Below, piece by piece: positions 54,448 through 63,424 of a DNA stretch of 64,000 nucleotides. The stretch covers positions 248,001 through 312,000 of the forward strand of contig NZ_CP018091.1 of assembly GCF_001885215.1 (NCBI RefSeq), read 5' to 3'. Every line of letters begins with the position of its first letter. Position 1 is the stretch's first letter. Both the position numbers and the translations under genes were made by a program. This DNA comes from Synechococcus sp. SynAce01. Its GTDB lineage: Bacteria; Cyanobacteriota; Cyanobacteriia; PCC-6307; Cyanobiaceae. Under the pieces are notes generated by a model. It saw only the letters and a list, made by a program, of their open reading frames with translations, searched no databases and had not been told where the DNA came from.

Positions 54448-56352
54448 TCACGGAGTAAGGAAGGGAGTCTGAATCGAGGTCTTTACTGCCGAATCAACCA
54501 CTCGCAGTTTGCTGACGTGGGGCTTGATCAGCTGCAAGAGCCGCTCGGAGTCTGGGTGGTCTTGCGGCAAGGCATCGCTAAGCAAAGTGCATGTGCCAAA
54601 TGAGGGAGCAGGAAGCCCCCTCTGAAGAATCTCGTTGGTTCTCAACGTGATCAGAGCTGATCTCAGGCGTTGGTCCTGAATCAGGATCTGAGCAGCGGAG
54701 AAGCCATTGGGAGACTTACACGCCAATGGCTTCTCATCAATCCAGGCCTCGTCAGCAAGGACTAGCCCATTACAGTGCAATTGCCGCGCCAATTCATGGG
54801 CCAGCGCATGCAGAACCCCAGGCTTCATGCCATCAGAAACTATCAAAAGGTGAACCAGGACAGGCTCTGCACATGTAAGCATATTAGCCAAGATCTCATG
54901 GTAAACCAAGGGAGTATCAAACGTACCGATCTGAGGCTGGGCGTTCACCTCGCAGACAATGCCTCCGCCATCCTTCCACGACACATTAACGTCAGGTATG
55001 ATCAGGTCGATTCCGGCGATGTCCAGCCGGAAGGTTCGCGCAACATGAAGTGCAAGCTCTAGATTCTCAGGATGTACTTGGTCTTTGTCGATCACGATTT
55101 GGGTTCCACCTGCTGAGATGTTCGCTTTGCCGCGAAGCCTCACAACAGTGCCCTCCTTAGGAATTGAGAGAGAATCTAGCCCTTGGTAGGCAAGAAGCAT
55201 GTGAGCTTCTGGATCGAGTTCGAGTCGCATCTTGCCAGTCCTTCGCCAGATCCTCTGATGCAGCTCCGAGGACTGCTCCCTGAGCACGAGACCAGCAACA
55301 GTTGTCCTGCCGTCGCCAACAACTCTGCCGGGAATTCTGTGCATGATCTTGACGATTTGACCATGAGCGACTGTGAATCGATAGTCCTCTCCAGCGATGA
55401 ACTTCTCGACGAGAATCCTCCCAGATAACTTTGCAGCCTCTCGATAGGCCATCCCGACAGACTGCTCATCCCTCAAACCAGCAAAGACCCCGCGGCCCTG
55501 CTCTTGGTCCGCTGGCTTGATCACCACGGGATAGCCCAGTTCACCTGCCAGCCGGATGGCCTCTTCTTCTGAACGGCAGATTTGATGGGTGGGCCCAGGC
55601 AGCCCATGCTGCTTAAGAAAGCAGGCTGTCCGCGCCTTATCTTTCGCCAGAGCCACGGACATGCAAGGAGTCTGATCCGTCAGAGAACTGTCGATCCAGC
55701 GTGTTGAAGCACCGTGGCCAATGGCCATGATATATCTGTCGATCCGAATTACCGGTAGGGCCAGCTCATGGGCCGCCTTGACAAAATAGAAGTTGTTGGT
55801 CCCCTTCAGGCCAAAGGCACTCAGTTGTCTGATCAACTGATCCCTGCTCCGGTGAATCTCCTCCAGGCGATTGTTCACGGCAGCAGGAGATTGGACGAAG
55901 GCATTGATCAGGAATTCAAGCCAGCGCAGGGTGTCCACCGAAGCCCGTGGAAACGAGTAGGGAAGGAAAAGATCGTGCGCCTCCAAGGGGACATCCCTCC
56001 CCTCGATCCTTGCAGGACACGAGTGATAGGGTCCGAACACAGGAAGATTCGCCAGGCGCTGGATCTCGAGATGGGTCATCAGAATCCCATCGAGGAGATC
56101 CAGGACGGGGGACTCTCTGCCCCCATCGCCATGAGTTGCATCAGGCTCCACGACCCTGGAGAGGAAGTCCCTGACCTTGCCTGCTGCTGTGGGCCTGTCA
56201 CGAAGGATCCCGATTCGGCCTTCAAGGAAAGGCTGACGGATTCCGTAGCCCATGCCCTGATAGACCCGGAACTGGGTCGAGAAACGAAGAAGAGAGAAGT
56301 TCTTGCCTCGTGGTCCTGATCGCTGAGACCGATCGGATGAGGGGAGCGCCAC
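54448..56352 (-). CDS. Cyanophycin-synthetase-like ATP-grasp protein lacking Mur P-loop
   Basis: 634 residues from GTG 56352. The central ATP-grasp part is like CphA: SLTDQTPCMSVALAKDKART, ELGYPVVIKPADQEQGRGVF, ILVEKFIAGEDYRFTVAHGQ, VVGDGRTTVAGLVL, then KANISAGGTQIVIDKDQVHP and DLIIPDVNV, ending with ICEVNAQPQIG. In CphA a Mur-ligase domain with GTNGKTT follows. Here the corresponding stretch reads LLIVSDGMKPGVLHALAHEL, so the second ATP site is gone, and the rest (EAWIDEKPL, RTNEILQRGLPAPSFGTCTL) is a degenerate Mur-like domain. It could ligate an amino acid to a carboxylate or peptide. Confidence 0.8.
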   Translation of the reverse strand: MALPSSDRSQRSGPRGKNFSLLRFSTQFRVYQGMGYGIRQPFLEGRIGILRDRPTAAGKVRDFLSRVVEPDATHGDGGRESPVLDLLDGILMTHLEIQRLANLPVFGPYHSCPARIEGRDVPLEAHDLFLPYSFPRASVDTLRWLEFLINAFVQSPAAVNNRLEEIHRSRDQLIRQLSAFGLKGTNNFYFVKAAHELALPVIRIDRYIMAIGHGASTRWIDSSLTDQTPCMSVALAKDKARTACFLKQHGLPGPTHQICRSEEEAIRLAGELGYPVVIKPADQEQGRGVFAGLRDEQSVGMAYREAAKLSGRILVEKFIAGEDYRFTVAHGQIVKIMHRIPGRVVGDGRTTVAGLVLREQSSELHQRIWRRTGKMRLELDPEAHMLLAYQGLDSLSIPKEGTVVRLRGKANISAGGTQIVIDKDQVHPENLELALHVARTFRLDIAGIDLIIPDVNVSWKDGGGIVCEVNAQPQIGTFDTPLVYHEILANMLTCAEPVLVHLLIVSDGMKPGVLHALAHELARQLHCNGLVLADEAWIDEKPLACKSPNGFSAAQILIQDQRLRSALITLRTNEILQRGLPAPSFGTCTLLSDALPQDHPDSERLLQLIKPHVSKLRVVDSAVKTSIQTPFLTP

Positions 56353-56355
56353 GAC

Positions 56356-57312
56356 TCAGGCTCCCACTACTTCGGACCGACCCATAGATTCCGTATGGAG
56401 CCACTCCAGGATACAAGCCTTGGCCGTATGGACATTGAGGGCATGAACCAGCACGGGATCACCCGGAGCGGCATCCTTGAGGAAAGCGGGGATGGCGGCA
56501 TGGACCTCTCCGACATAGCGAAGGTCCACCCCCGGATCGGCTGCATAACCGGCCTCAAGAATCATCGCCACAGCCTCTTCCTCAACGCGACCAGTATCCT
56601 GTTCACCTCGTGCAATCCGGACCACATCGAACAGCCGACAGGCTTCAGCTGCCATGGAGCACATCCAGTGATCAGCAGCGACGAAGCCCAGTCGAAGCAA
56701 GATCCGCGTGCGGGAGTTAGGCTTCGTGTTAAGCGACTCCATCAGCACAGAAATGGACTGTAGCGTTTCAGTGGTTCCCGCCCAGCTCAGAACGATGGAT
56801 CGCCCAGGAGTATCGATTCTTTCAGATCGACCTGGATTGTGGCTCGAATCGAAGTCAAGGATCCGCTCTCGAATCAGATTTGGAGCCACGCCCATCCTCT
56901 CGGCCATCACCGCCACGAATGCCGCTGCGATCACTGTCCCCCGGCACAGACCACCCCAGGCACCTTGGATCTCCGCTGCAGGAATCTCACACAGTGTGGT
57001 GTCGCCGCGACACAGGACCACCACGCCATCGGGCCCATCTCGCCACAGGGCGGCCGCTTGCAGGTTGATCTCCTGGCGGCGGCTGGTGTTCTGCCGGGCC
57101 CTGACGCTGAGGATCGCGTTCAACGTCTCGTCGTCGCCGCCAGTGTTCTGGCGGATGTAGAGATCCGTTTTGAGGTAGCTGCGGATCTGATCGAGCAGCC
57201 GGCCTTCTGCCGGCAGGATCGCCATCAGCTCGGTGCCACCGAAGTTGCGGCTGTGCAACACCGCCTCGCTGCCGTAGTGGGGATGCTCAGGAGTCACCAG
57301 GTTCACGGCCAC
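56356..57312 (-). CDS. CphA Mur-ligase-like C-terminal protein, 5' end probably lost
   Basis: The frame is open to 57537, but bases above 57326 belong to the IS21 end, so a GTG at 57312 is the first usable start (about 318 residues). The C-terminal 200 residues resemble the glutamate-ligase domain of cyanophycin synthetase: GGLCRGTVIAAAFVAVMAER, LDFDSSHNPGRSERIDTPGR (CphA pattern NPGR), ACRLFDVVRIARGEQDTGRV and AAPGDPVLVHALNVH. The Mur P-loop domain and any ATP-grasp part are absent. It precedes the ATP-grasp gene by three bases. Probably the tail of a larger protein cut by IS21. Confidence 0.65.
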   Translation of the reverse strand: MAVNLVTPEHPHYGSEAVLHSRNFGGTELMAILPAEGRLLDQIRSYLKTDLYIRQNTGGDDETLNAILSVRARQNTSRRQEINLQAAALWRDGPDGVVVLCRGDTTLCEIPAAEIQGAWGGLCRGTVIAAAFVAVMAERMGVAPNLIRERILDFDSSHNPGRSERIDTPGRSIVLSWAGTTETLQSISVLMESLNTKPNSRTRILLRLGFVAADHWMCSMAAEACRLFDVVRIARGEQDTGRVEEEAVAMILEAGYAADPGVDLRYVGEVHAAIPAFLKDAAPGDPVLVHALNVHTAKACILEWLHTESMGRSEVVGA

Positions 57313-57331
57313 ATCAGACTCCTTGCTATCC

Positions 57332-57380
57332 GGCGACAATCTGGTTGAGGGGTCGCGCCAAACAGGTTGACCGCTCTTGA
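57332..57380 (+). repeat. IS21 left-end terminal repeats
   Basis: Two tandem units, CAATCTGGTTGAGGGGTCGC and CAAACAGGTTGACCGCTC, at about 57338-57380. The same unit (CAATCAGGTTGATGGGTGGC, CAATCTGGTTGACCGG) is found inverted at the right end. Confidence 0.7.
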
Positions 57381-57423
57381 GGGGCTGAGCTGAATCCAGT
57401 TGCCATGCGCAGGGCACCGGCCC

Positions 57424-59021
57424 ATGCCAGCTCCCCTTACCGCTCAACAGATTGCGCTGTACATGTCCAAACGACGAGTCAGCAGCCGCCAGGAGGTGGC
57501 TGCTGCAGCGGCGGGTATCTCGGTGAGTAGTGCTCACCGGATCGATTCAGGCCGCCTCCAACCCAAAGCCGCCAAGCCCCCAGCAGACGCCGACCTGACC
57601 CGTTGGTTGAGGTTTGGGAGCCCCTGTTGGTGCCGTTATTGGAGCGCCATCCAGCTCTGACGCCCACCACGTTGTTGGAGCACCTGCAGGAGAAAAAGCC
57701 AGACCAGGACTGGATTCCTGTCAAACGCACCCTGCAGCGTCGTGTGCAGCAGTGGAAGGCGTTGCAGGGCCCACCGCCGGAGGTGATGTTCCCCCTGGCC
57801 TATCAGCCCGGCGAGATCGGCTTTTGCGATTTCACCAAGGTCAAGCGGGTGGAGATCACAGTGCGGGGCGAGCCCTTTCCGCACCTGCTGTTCCACTACC
57901 GCCTGGCCTGGAGCGGCTGGGCCTACGGCCAGGTGGTGCACGGCGGCGAAAGCTTTGTGGCTCTCTCAGAAGGGTTGCAGAACGCCCTGGCCGCCTGCGG
58001 TGGTGTGCCCAGAGAGCTGCGCACGGATCGGCTTTCGGCTGCCAGTCGCAATCGTGATGGCAGTTACGCCATCGACATCACGCCCCGCTACCAAGCCCTC
58101 TGCGCCCACTACCACCTTGCTCCCAGCCGCAACAACCGCGGCGTGGCCCAAGAGAACGGCATCGTCGAGGCGCCCCATGGCCATGTCAAACGGCGGCTGG
58201 AGCAGAAGCTGCTGCTGCGCGGCAGCTGTGATTTCGACGAGCCGGCCGAATACGGCGAGCTGCTCTCCGAGGTGTTCAGTGCCCTCAATGCCCCACGGCA
58301 GCGGCGCTATGAGCAGGAGTTCGAGGTCCTGGGCACCTTGCCTGCCTTCCGATTCGCAGATTACGAGCTGCTGACTGTGCGTGTGCGTAGCACCAGCACG
58401 ATCGAGGTGCGGCAGGTCGTCTACTCCGTGCCGCCGAGCCTGATTGGCCGTCAGGTCACGGTGCGGCTGCACCATGACCGGCTGATCGTTTACCTCGGTA
58501 GTGACTGGGTTTGCCAGTTGCCCAGGGTCTACGGCAGCGGCTGCCATGGACCCCGGGCTTGGTGTATCGACCTGGAGCACCTGATCGATGGGTTGCGCGC
58601 CAAACCCCGCGCCCTGCTGCATTGCCGCTACCAACGCCAGCTGTTCCCTGATACCCGCTGGTGGGATGTCTGGCAGCGCCTGCTTGCCAGCGGTGACCGC
58701 GACGCGGCGGCCCGGCTGATGGTCGAAGCGCTGTATGTCGCCGTGCGGGTGGCGTCATTTGAGCTGGTGCTCGCCTTTCTGCAGCAGGCGCAGCAGCGCA
58801 AAACCCTGTCCCTCTCGCTCTTGCAGCAGCGCTTCCGGGTGCCGCCCCGCACAGGCAACCTGCCTGATCTCGTCATTCCCCAACACCTGCTGGCCTCCTA
58901 TGACCACCTCCTCCCCGGTGCCCCGCTCTCAGGCGGTGGAAGCGGCCCTGCCGCTGCTGCTCAAACAGCTCAAGCTGGCGCGGTTCCGCAGCCACTGGCA
59001 GCCGCTCGCTCAGCAGGCTGA
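57424..59021 (+). pseudogene. istA: IS21 transposase istA, frameshifted
   Basis: The N-terminal HTH (QQIALYMSKRRVSSRQEVAA then GISVSSAHRID) starts at ATG 57424. Near 57580 a one-base indel shifts the frame; the remainder, VEVWEPLLVPLLERHPAL onward, is open from about 57603 to 59021. The rve core is clear: GEIGFCDFTKVKRVEIT, RELRTDRLSAASRNRDGSYA, HYHLAPSRNNRGVAQENGIV and EAPHGHVKRRLEQKLLLRGS. Ends about 120 bases inside istB. Inactive as read. Confidence 0.88.
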
Positions 59022-59703
59022 GGCCGAGGGCTGGAGCCCCGGCCAGTTCCTCTATGCCCTCTGCGAGCAGGAGGTGGATCACCGTCAGCTGGCACGGCAC
59101 CAGCGCCTCCTGCGGGAGGCTCATCTGCCCTGGCAGAAAGGACTCGATGGCTTTGATCAGCAGCAGATCGAGGCCAAGCATTGGCAGGAGCTGCAGGTAC
59201 TGGCCCGCAGCCACACCTGGCTGCTGCAGGCCGAGAATCTGCTGCTGTTTGGCCCCAGCGGCGTGGGCAAGACCCACCTGGCCATAGCCATCACAATGGC
59301 GATGATCGAGCAGGATCAACCCTGCCGCTTCTTCCCGGCCACCGCTCTGGTGCAGCTGCTGCAGAAGGCCAAGGCCAGCTACGAGCTGCCGGCCGTCATC
59401 CAGAAGTTGGATCGCTACGCCTTGCTGGTGATCGACGACATCAGCTACGTGCGCCGCAACGAGCTGGAAACCTCGGTGCTGTTTGAGCTGATCTGCCACC
59501 GCTACGAACGCCGCTCGTTGCTGGTGACCTCCAACCAGCCGTTCCGCGAGTGGGACACGATTTTTCCAAGTGGATCCATGACCGTGGCAGCGGTGGACCG
59601 GTTGGTGCACCACTGCCACATCGTGGGCATCAAAGGCGAGAGCTACCGTCAGAAAGAAGCTGCTGCAAGGGTTTCTAGTGATTCCAGTGATCCGCCTATG
59701 TAA
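58900..59703 (+). CDS. istB: IS21 helper ATPase istB
   Basis: 267 residues. The IstB/DnaC-like AAA+ domain shows Walker A LFGPSGVGKTHLAIAI, Walker B LLVIDDISYV and sensor residues in RRSLLVTSNQPFREWDTIF. It is the regulator that loads IstA on targets. Intact, and overlaps the istA end. Confidence 0.93.
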   Translation: MTTSSPVPRSQAVEAALPLLLKQLKLARFRSHWQPLAQQAEAEGWSPGQFLYALCEQEVDHRQLARHQRLLREAHLPWQKGLDGFDQQQIEAKHWQELQVLARSHTWLLQAENLLLFGPSGVGKTHLAIAITMAMIEQDQPCRFFPATALVQLLQKAKASYELPAVIQKLDRYALLVIDDISYVRRNELETSVLFELICHRYERRSLLVTSNQPFREWDTIFPSGSMTVAAVDRLVHHCHIVGIKGESYRQKEAAARVSSDSSDPPM

Positions 59704-59956
59704 TTGACGCGGGCGACATGGCCGTCACGATCAATGGCCGCAGCAACCCAGCTCGCCAGAAACAAGGCGGCGACACGAAAACTGGCCCACCAGCCTTGAA
59801 ATTGACGCCCGACCCACAACTTGATTGACGTCACGCGACAGCATGGTCAAGATCCAGTACCTACATGGAACCTCAAGCTTGCAGGAGGTTCAAAACAGGG
59901 GGATGCCACCGGTCAACCAGATTGACGCCACCCATCAACCTGATTGACACGGGACA
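59702..59956 (+). repeat. IS21 right-end repeated ATTGACG motifs
   Basis: ATTGACGCGGGCGACATGG (59704), ATTGACGCCCGACCCACAAC (59801), ATTGACGTCACGCGACAG (59824), ATTGACGCCACCCATCAACC (59921) and ATTGACACGGGACA (59943). Five units in about 255 bases, inverted relative to the two at the left end; probable IstA binding sites. Confidence 0.7.
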
Positions 59957-60110
59957 GCAGGCTGAGCCCGATCTCAGCGCAGGCACTCGCCAGCCTGGCA
60001 CCGGCTGCATTCGCCTCGGCGATCAGCTCAATGGCCCTATGCCGAGTCGCAGCAGTGGTCAGCCTTCCGCGTCCTCCGAGCAGAAGGCTTCCCACTTTTT
60101 TCGCAGCACC
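59957..60110 (-). pseudogene. IS3-type orfB N-terminal remnant
   Basis: Reading minus: LTTAATRHRAIELIAEANAA then GARLASACAEIGLSL, the start of OrfB of the same IS3-type element. It is cut at the IS21 right end. The rest of orfB is not found on the left side of IS21. Confidence 0.75.
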
Positions 60111-60565
60111 AGCAAGGCCGCCATCTCCGCCATGGCCTTTTCCTTGCGCTGCAGCTCCTTTTTGAGGGCTTTGATCTCTCGCTGGTCCTGGGCGCGGAGC
60201 TTTTCGAGCTCCTTCTGCTCGGCCATCGTCAGCACCGGCTTGGCATTGGCATCCTGGGCTGCCTGGCGCCAACGCTCCACCTGCTCGAAAAACGGGCCCC
60301 GCTCCCGGCAGCATGCGCTGAGCTCAGTGGCATTCAGGCTAGCGGTCTCCAGCACCACCGTGAACTTGTCGGCAGCGCTCCAGCCGTCTGGGTCCTTCTC
60401 CGATGCCGGCACCACCTCCCCCTGTAACCGCCACGTCTTCCTCCATTTGTAGAGGGTGATCACGTGGATGCCCAGCTCTTCTGAAATCCTGGCCACGCTC
60501 TGCCTGTGCGGCGGGCTCATCCGCCTTCTCACATCAGCCTTGACGGCCTCGCTGTATCCGCGCAT
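60059..60565 (-). CDS. IS3-type transposase orfA
   Basis: 168 residues: MRGYSEAVKADVRRRMSPPH, RQSVARISEELGIHVITLYK and WRKTWRLQGEVVPASEKDPD, then a coiled coil (LEKLRAQDQREIKALKKELQ) and AMAEMAALLVLRKKWEAFCS. This is a complete OrfA, but its orfB is truncated by IS21, so the element is dead. A second, shorter copy is at 46.7 kb. Confidence 0.85.
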   Translation of the reverse strand: MRGYSEAVKADVRRRMSPPHRQSVARISEELGIHVITLYKWRKTWRLQGEVVPASEKDPDGWSAADKFTVVLETASLNATELSACCRERGPFFEQVERWRQAAQDANAKPVLTMAEQKELEKLRAQDQREIKALKKELQRKEKAMAEMAALLVLRKKWEAFCSEDAEG

Positions 60566-60653
60566 TGATCATGTCCTCAAGCCCCCAGGTGTACTGACGA
60601 GAGGGGTGACATCTTCCTAAGAAACACCCACGGCCATCAGAGATCTCGGCCAT

Positions 60654-62000
60654 TCATCCGGTTGCGACCAGTTTGTAACCAAGCGCTTTTGCACGCCTTT
60701 CCAGACCACGCACGTGTCGTTCTTGTGATGCCTGCTGGTAAGCCAAAGCCCCCGGCTCTTGAAATGCCATGCCATAGCGCAACATATTATAGTAAAGAAT
60801 GGCAATCTTGCGCGCTGTAGCTATCAATGCTTTGCCTTTTCCAACCCGTGCAGATAGCCGCCGCTGGAATGCACCCAAGGCAGTGCTGGTTCTGCTGATT
60901 GGCACTGCTGCCATCCAAAAAGCGCTGCCGGCCCTAGTTGCTCCCTGTCGTGTCCGCGAGGAAAGTACCCGGCCACCAGAAATCTTATTTTGTGGGCTCA
61001 AGCCAAGCCAGGAGACAAAATGCTTGGCGCTTGGCCAGCGGGTCATGTCAAGCCCACACTCACTGATCAAGGTAATCACCGTTGCAGGCCCTAAACCGGG
61101 CAGGCTTAATAGGTCTTGGCCTGCTAACGCTGTAATCAAGGCCTGAGGATTGAACGAGAAACCATTGCCCATGATTCGCCAGTCGCTTGCTTGCTTCTCA
61201 GGCTCAACATAGCTATCCCCGGCCAGGTCATTCAGAACGACTTGACCGGCTAATTCACATTCTTGAATCTTTACTGAATAAGCATCAAACATCTCGACTG
61301 CAACCTTAAGCTCAAAGAGGTGTTCTTCTTGATAGTTGCCGTTTAGAGCGGCAGCTATCGTTGCTTGTGACTCCTTGCAGCGGGGATCACGCAGTGCGGC
61401 CAACTCCTCTGCATCTCTTTAACCTGAAAGGATGGCATCAATGATCCTGCGTGCAGTCAGACCAGTGATGTCTTTCACAACATGATGCAACTGTAGATTC
61501 ATTTGCATGAGGGCCTTCTGCATGTGTTGCTGATGCGAGGAGCGATAACGCACCAAAACATCCCTTTGCCGGAAGTAAGCCCTGAGCTTGGCGATACAGG
61601 GATCTGGTTGAAAGCTTGCGCGAACAAGACCGTAGCTGTGAAGTTGCTGCAACCATTGAGCATCACTGATATCAGTCTTCCGTCCGGGAACATTCTTGAC
61701 GTGCCTAGCATTGACCAGATAGACTTCAATGCCATATTCCACTAGTATTTCGTAGAGTGGAACCCAGTAGATTCCAGTCGATTCCATGGCCACCGTCTTG
61801 ATGTCGATGGCAAGCAACCACTCAGCCATAGCTTTCAAATCATTGGTGAAGCTTGAGAATTTCCGTACTGGGTCATCGTCAAGCTCCGCTGGTACCGCTA
61901 CAACATGAAACCGACTGCCGATGTCGATTCCTGCTGAACGTGGATTGACCACTCTTAGGCGCGCACGGCGGAGGCGAGAGGGGGAAGAAGTTCCTGGCAT
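60654..62000 (-). pseudogene. IS110-family transposase with ochre stop
   Basis: From ATG 62000 the N-terminal DEDD RuvC-like domain is present: SAGIDIGSRFHVVAVPAELD, ESTGIYWVPLYEILVEYGI, and GRKTDISDAQWLQQLHSYGL. At 61419-61421 a TAA stop follows DAILSG. The same frame then continues RDAEELAALRDPRCKES and later the Tnp20 domain SLPGLGPATVITLISECGLD with HFVSWLGLSPQNKISGGRVL and the serine region RTRQGATRAGSAFW, ending at 60654. The family has GE at this position, so one G-to-T change (GAA to TAA) explains the stop. Confidence 0.9.
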
Positions 62001-62194
62001 GCATCCACTGCAATGGGTCTGAGGAGGGAAGCCAAGCAGGTTCTGCGCTAAAGAATGAACATTTTCCTAATCGGGATCAACACTCGGGATTACTCCAGAA
62101 GTGTCGTCGCCAGGGCAGGGAGCGCTGTGAGAACCCAGACCACGTTTCCTTGCGGGAACAAGTCTCCAAAGATGTCATCGGCCATGGCCTGACT

Positions 62195-62823
62195 TACCCA
62201 TGGCCAGTTTGGCAACGGCCTTTGGACTTGGCCGTGGGTGTTTCGGACGCGAGGGCGTGCTCAGGGGTACTGGTACGTTTCCTGAAACCGGGGGAGACGA
62301 CTGGTATAAATCCATCGAACGACTCATTGGCCAAACTGATTGGCCCAGCGAGAAGCTTTACACGAATGTCAATGATTGCTAAACTGCAGAATGACTTGTC
62401 GTAAACCACATTTCAGGCATCCCCATTATCGTTTCATGTGCAGCCAGTTCGTCTTTACCGTGAGGCATGGGGCCTACCTGGTTGCACGACAGGCTTTGCA
62501 TGGACGGCGGAGTCTCCCAAACTAGTACCCACGCAGACGTGGTGGCAGGCGTTAAGCGAGCCGTGATTGTTTCCCTGACAGACGGTGGCAGCAATGCTGT
62601 GAAACATGGGCTTCGCACATCAGTCATGCCCAATACACTTCAAGCTGAAGTCAAGGCCCTTGAAGCACAGGGCACCAAAACCAAACTGATTGTGTGCGGC
62701 TTGTCTCCAGGCATGACGCACATCAAGAGCCTCGTTGACCCCACCTCGATTAAACCCATGATGACCGATGGGCGCTCTAGAGGGGTTGACGAAGCCAAAG
62801 AACTCGTTGCTTTTTGGAACTAG
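62195..62823 (+). pseudogene. Patatin-like phospholipase remnant
   Basis: A first piece in one frame, TGGDDWYKSIERLIGQTDWP then SEKLYTNVNDC, ends at a TAA at 62380-62382. A second piece in another frame from about 62490 reads DGGVSQTSTHADVVAGVKRA with VIVSLTDGG, then AEVKALEAQGTKTKLIVCGL and ends at 62823. DGGV is the patatin catalytic Asp motif. The GxSxG part is not found. Several stops and shifts; a decayed gene beside IS110. Confidence 0.7.
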
Positions 62824-63424
62824 TATTAGTTGCCCTTTCATGCCTCATGCATAAATCACATCGTCACCACAATAGACAAATCCGCCATATTTTTTCATTT
62901 TCTGTAGATGCGAAAGTTGCAGATCTACTCTATAAAAACTACTTTTCTCAGATATCGACTATCGGCCCATTAAGCGGGCACCTTGAAATAGTATCATTTC
63001 CAAGCCAGACCTGAGACGCCAAAAACTCATCCTGCGAACGCGCAGATCCCGCAGACATCCAACTCCATGGCTTCAAGTTAGTCCGCTTCCATCTAGCATT
63101 GATGATGGGTTAACGGCTGTGTCTATGATCAAACAGCGAGCTTAGTCTCTCACAGAGAATCGCCTAGAGCAGGCCATCATATTGACCTAATATATCTCAA
63201 AGCCTATGGATGTACCTCTCCACATCCCAGAATCAACACTATCCCATTCAGCTATGCCAAATGGACAGCTTCAATTACATAGCTCAAAGGCCGACAGGGA
63301 GTCGTGCGTACTTTTCAAGATACCCACAATAAGTTTTCGCATCTCAAGCATCAAGCCCGACAGGAGTAGCCATGTTAAATAGTTATCATCTTCATCGACA
63401 CAAAGCAACAGCAAGGGAGGGCTC
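62824..63424. other. AT-rich non-coding gap
   Basis: About 600 bases upstream of the P-type ATPase. No supported coding region, RNA gene or terminator. It presumably includes the ATPase promoter. Confidence 0.5.

Larger units (their letters stand above)
57327..59956 (+). mobile_element. IS21-family element (2630 bp)
   Basis: Left end TATCCGGCGACAATCTGG (57327) matches the right-end complement TGTCCCGTGTCAATCAGG (ends 59956). Both are followed by GGTTGA-N-GGGT repeats, the multiple terminal repeats of IS21. It contains istA and istB. No 4-8 bp duplication: the left flank ends ACTCCTTGC and the right begins GCAGGCTG. Confidence 0.85.
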
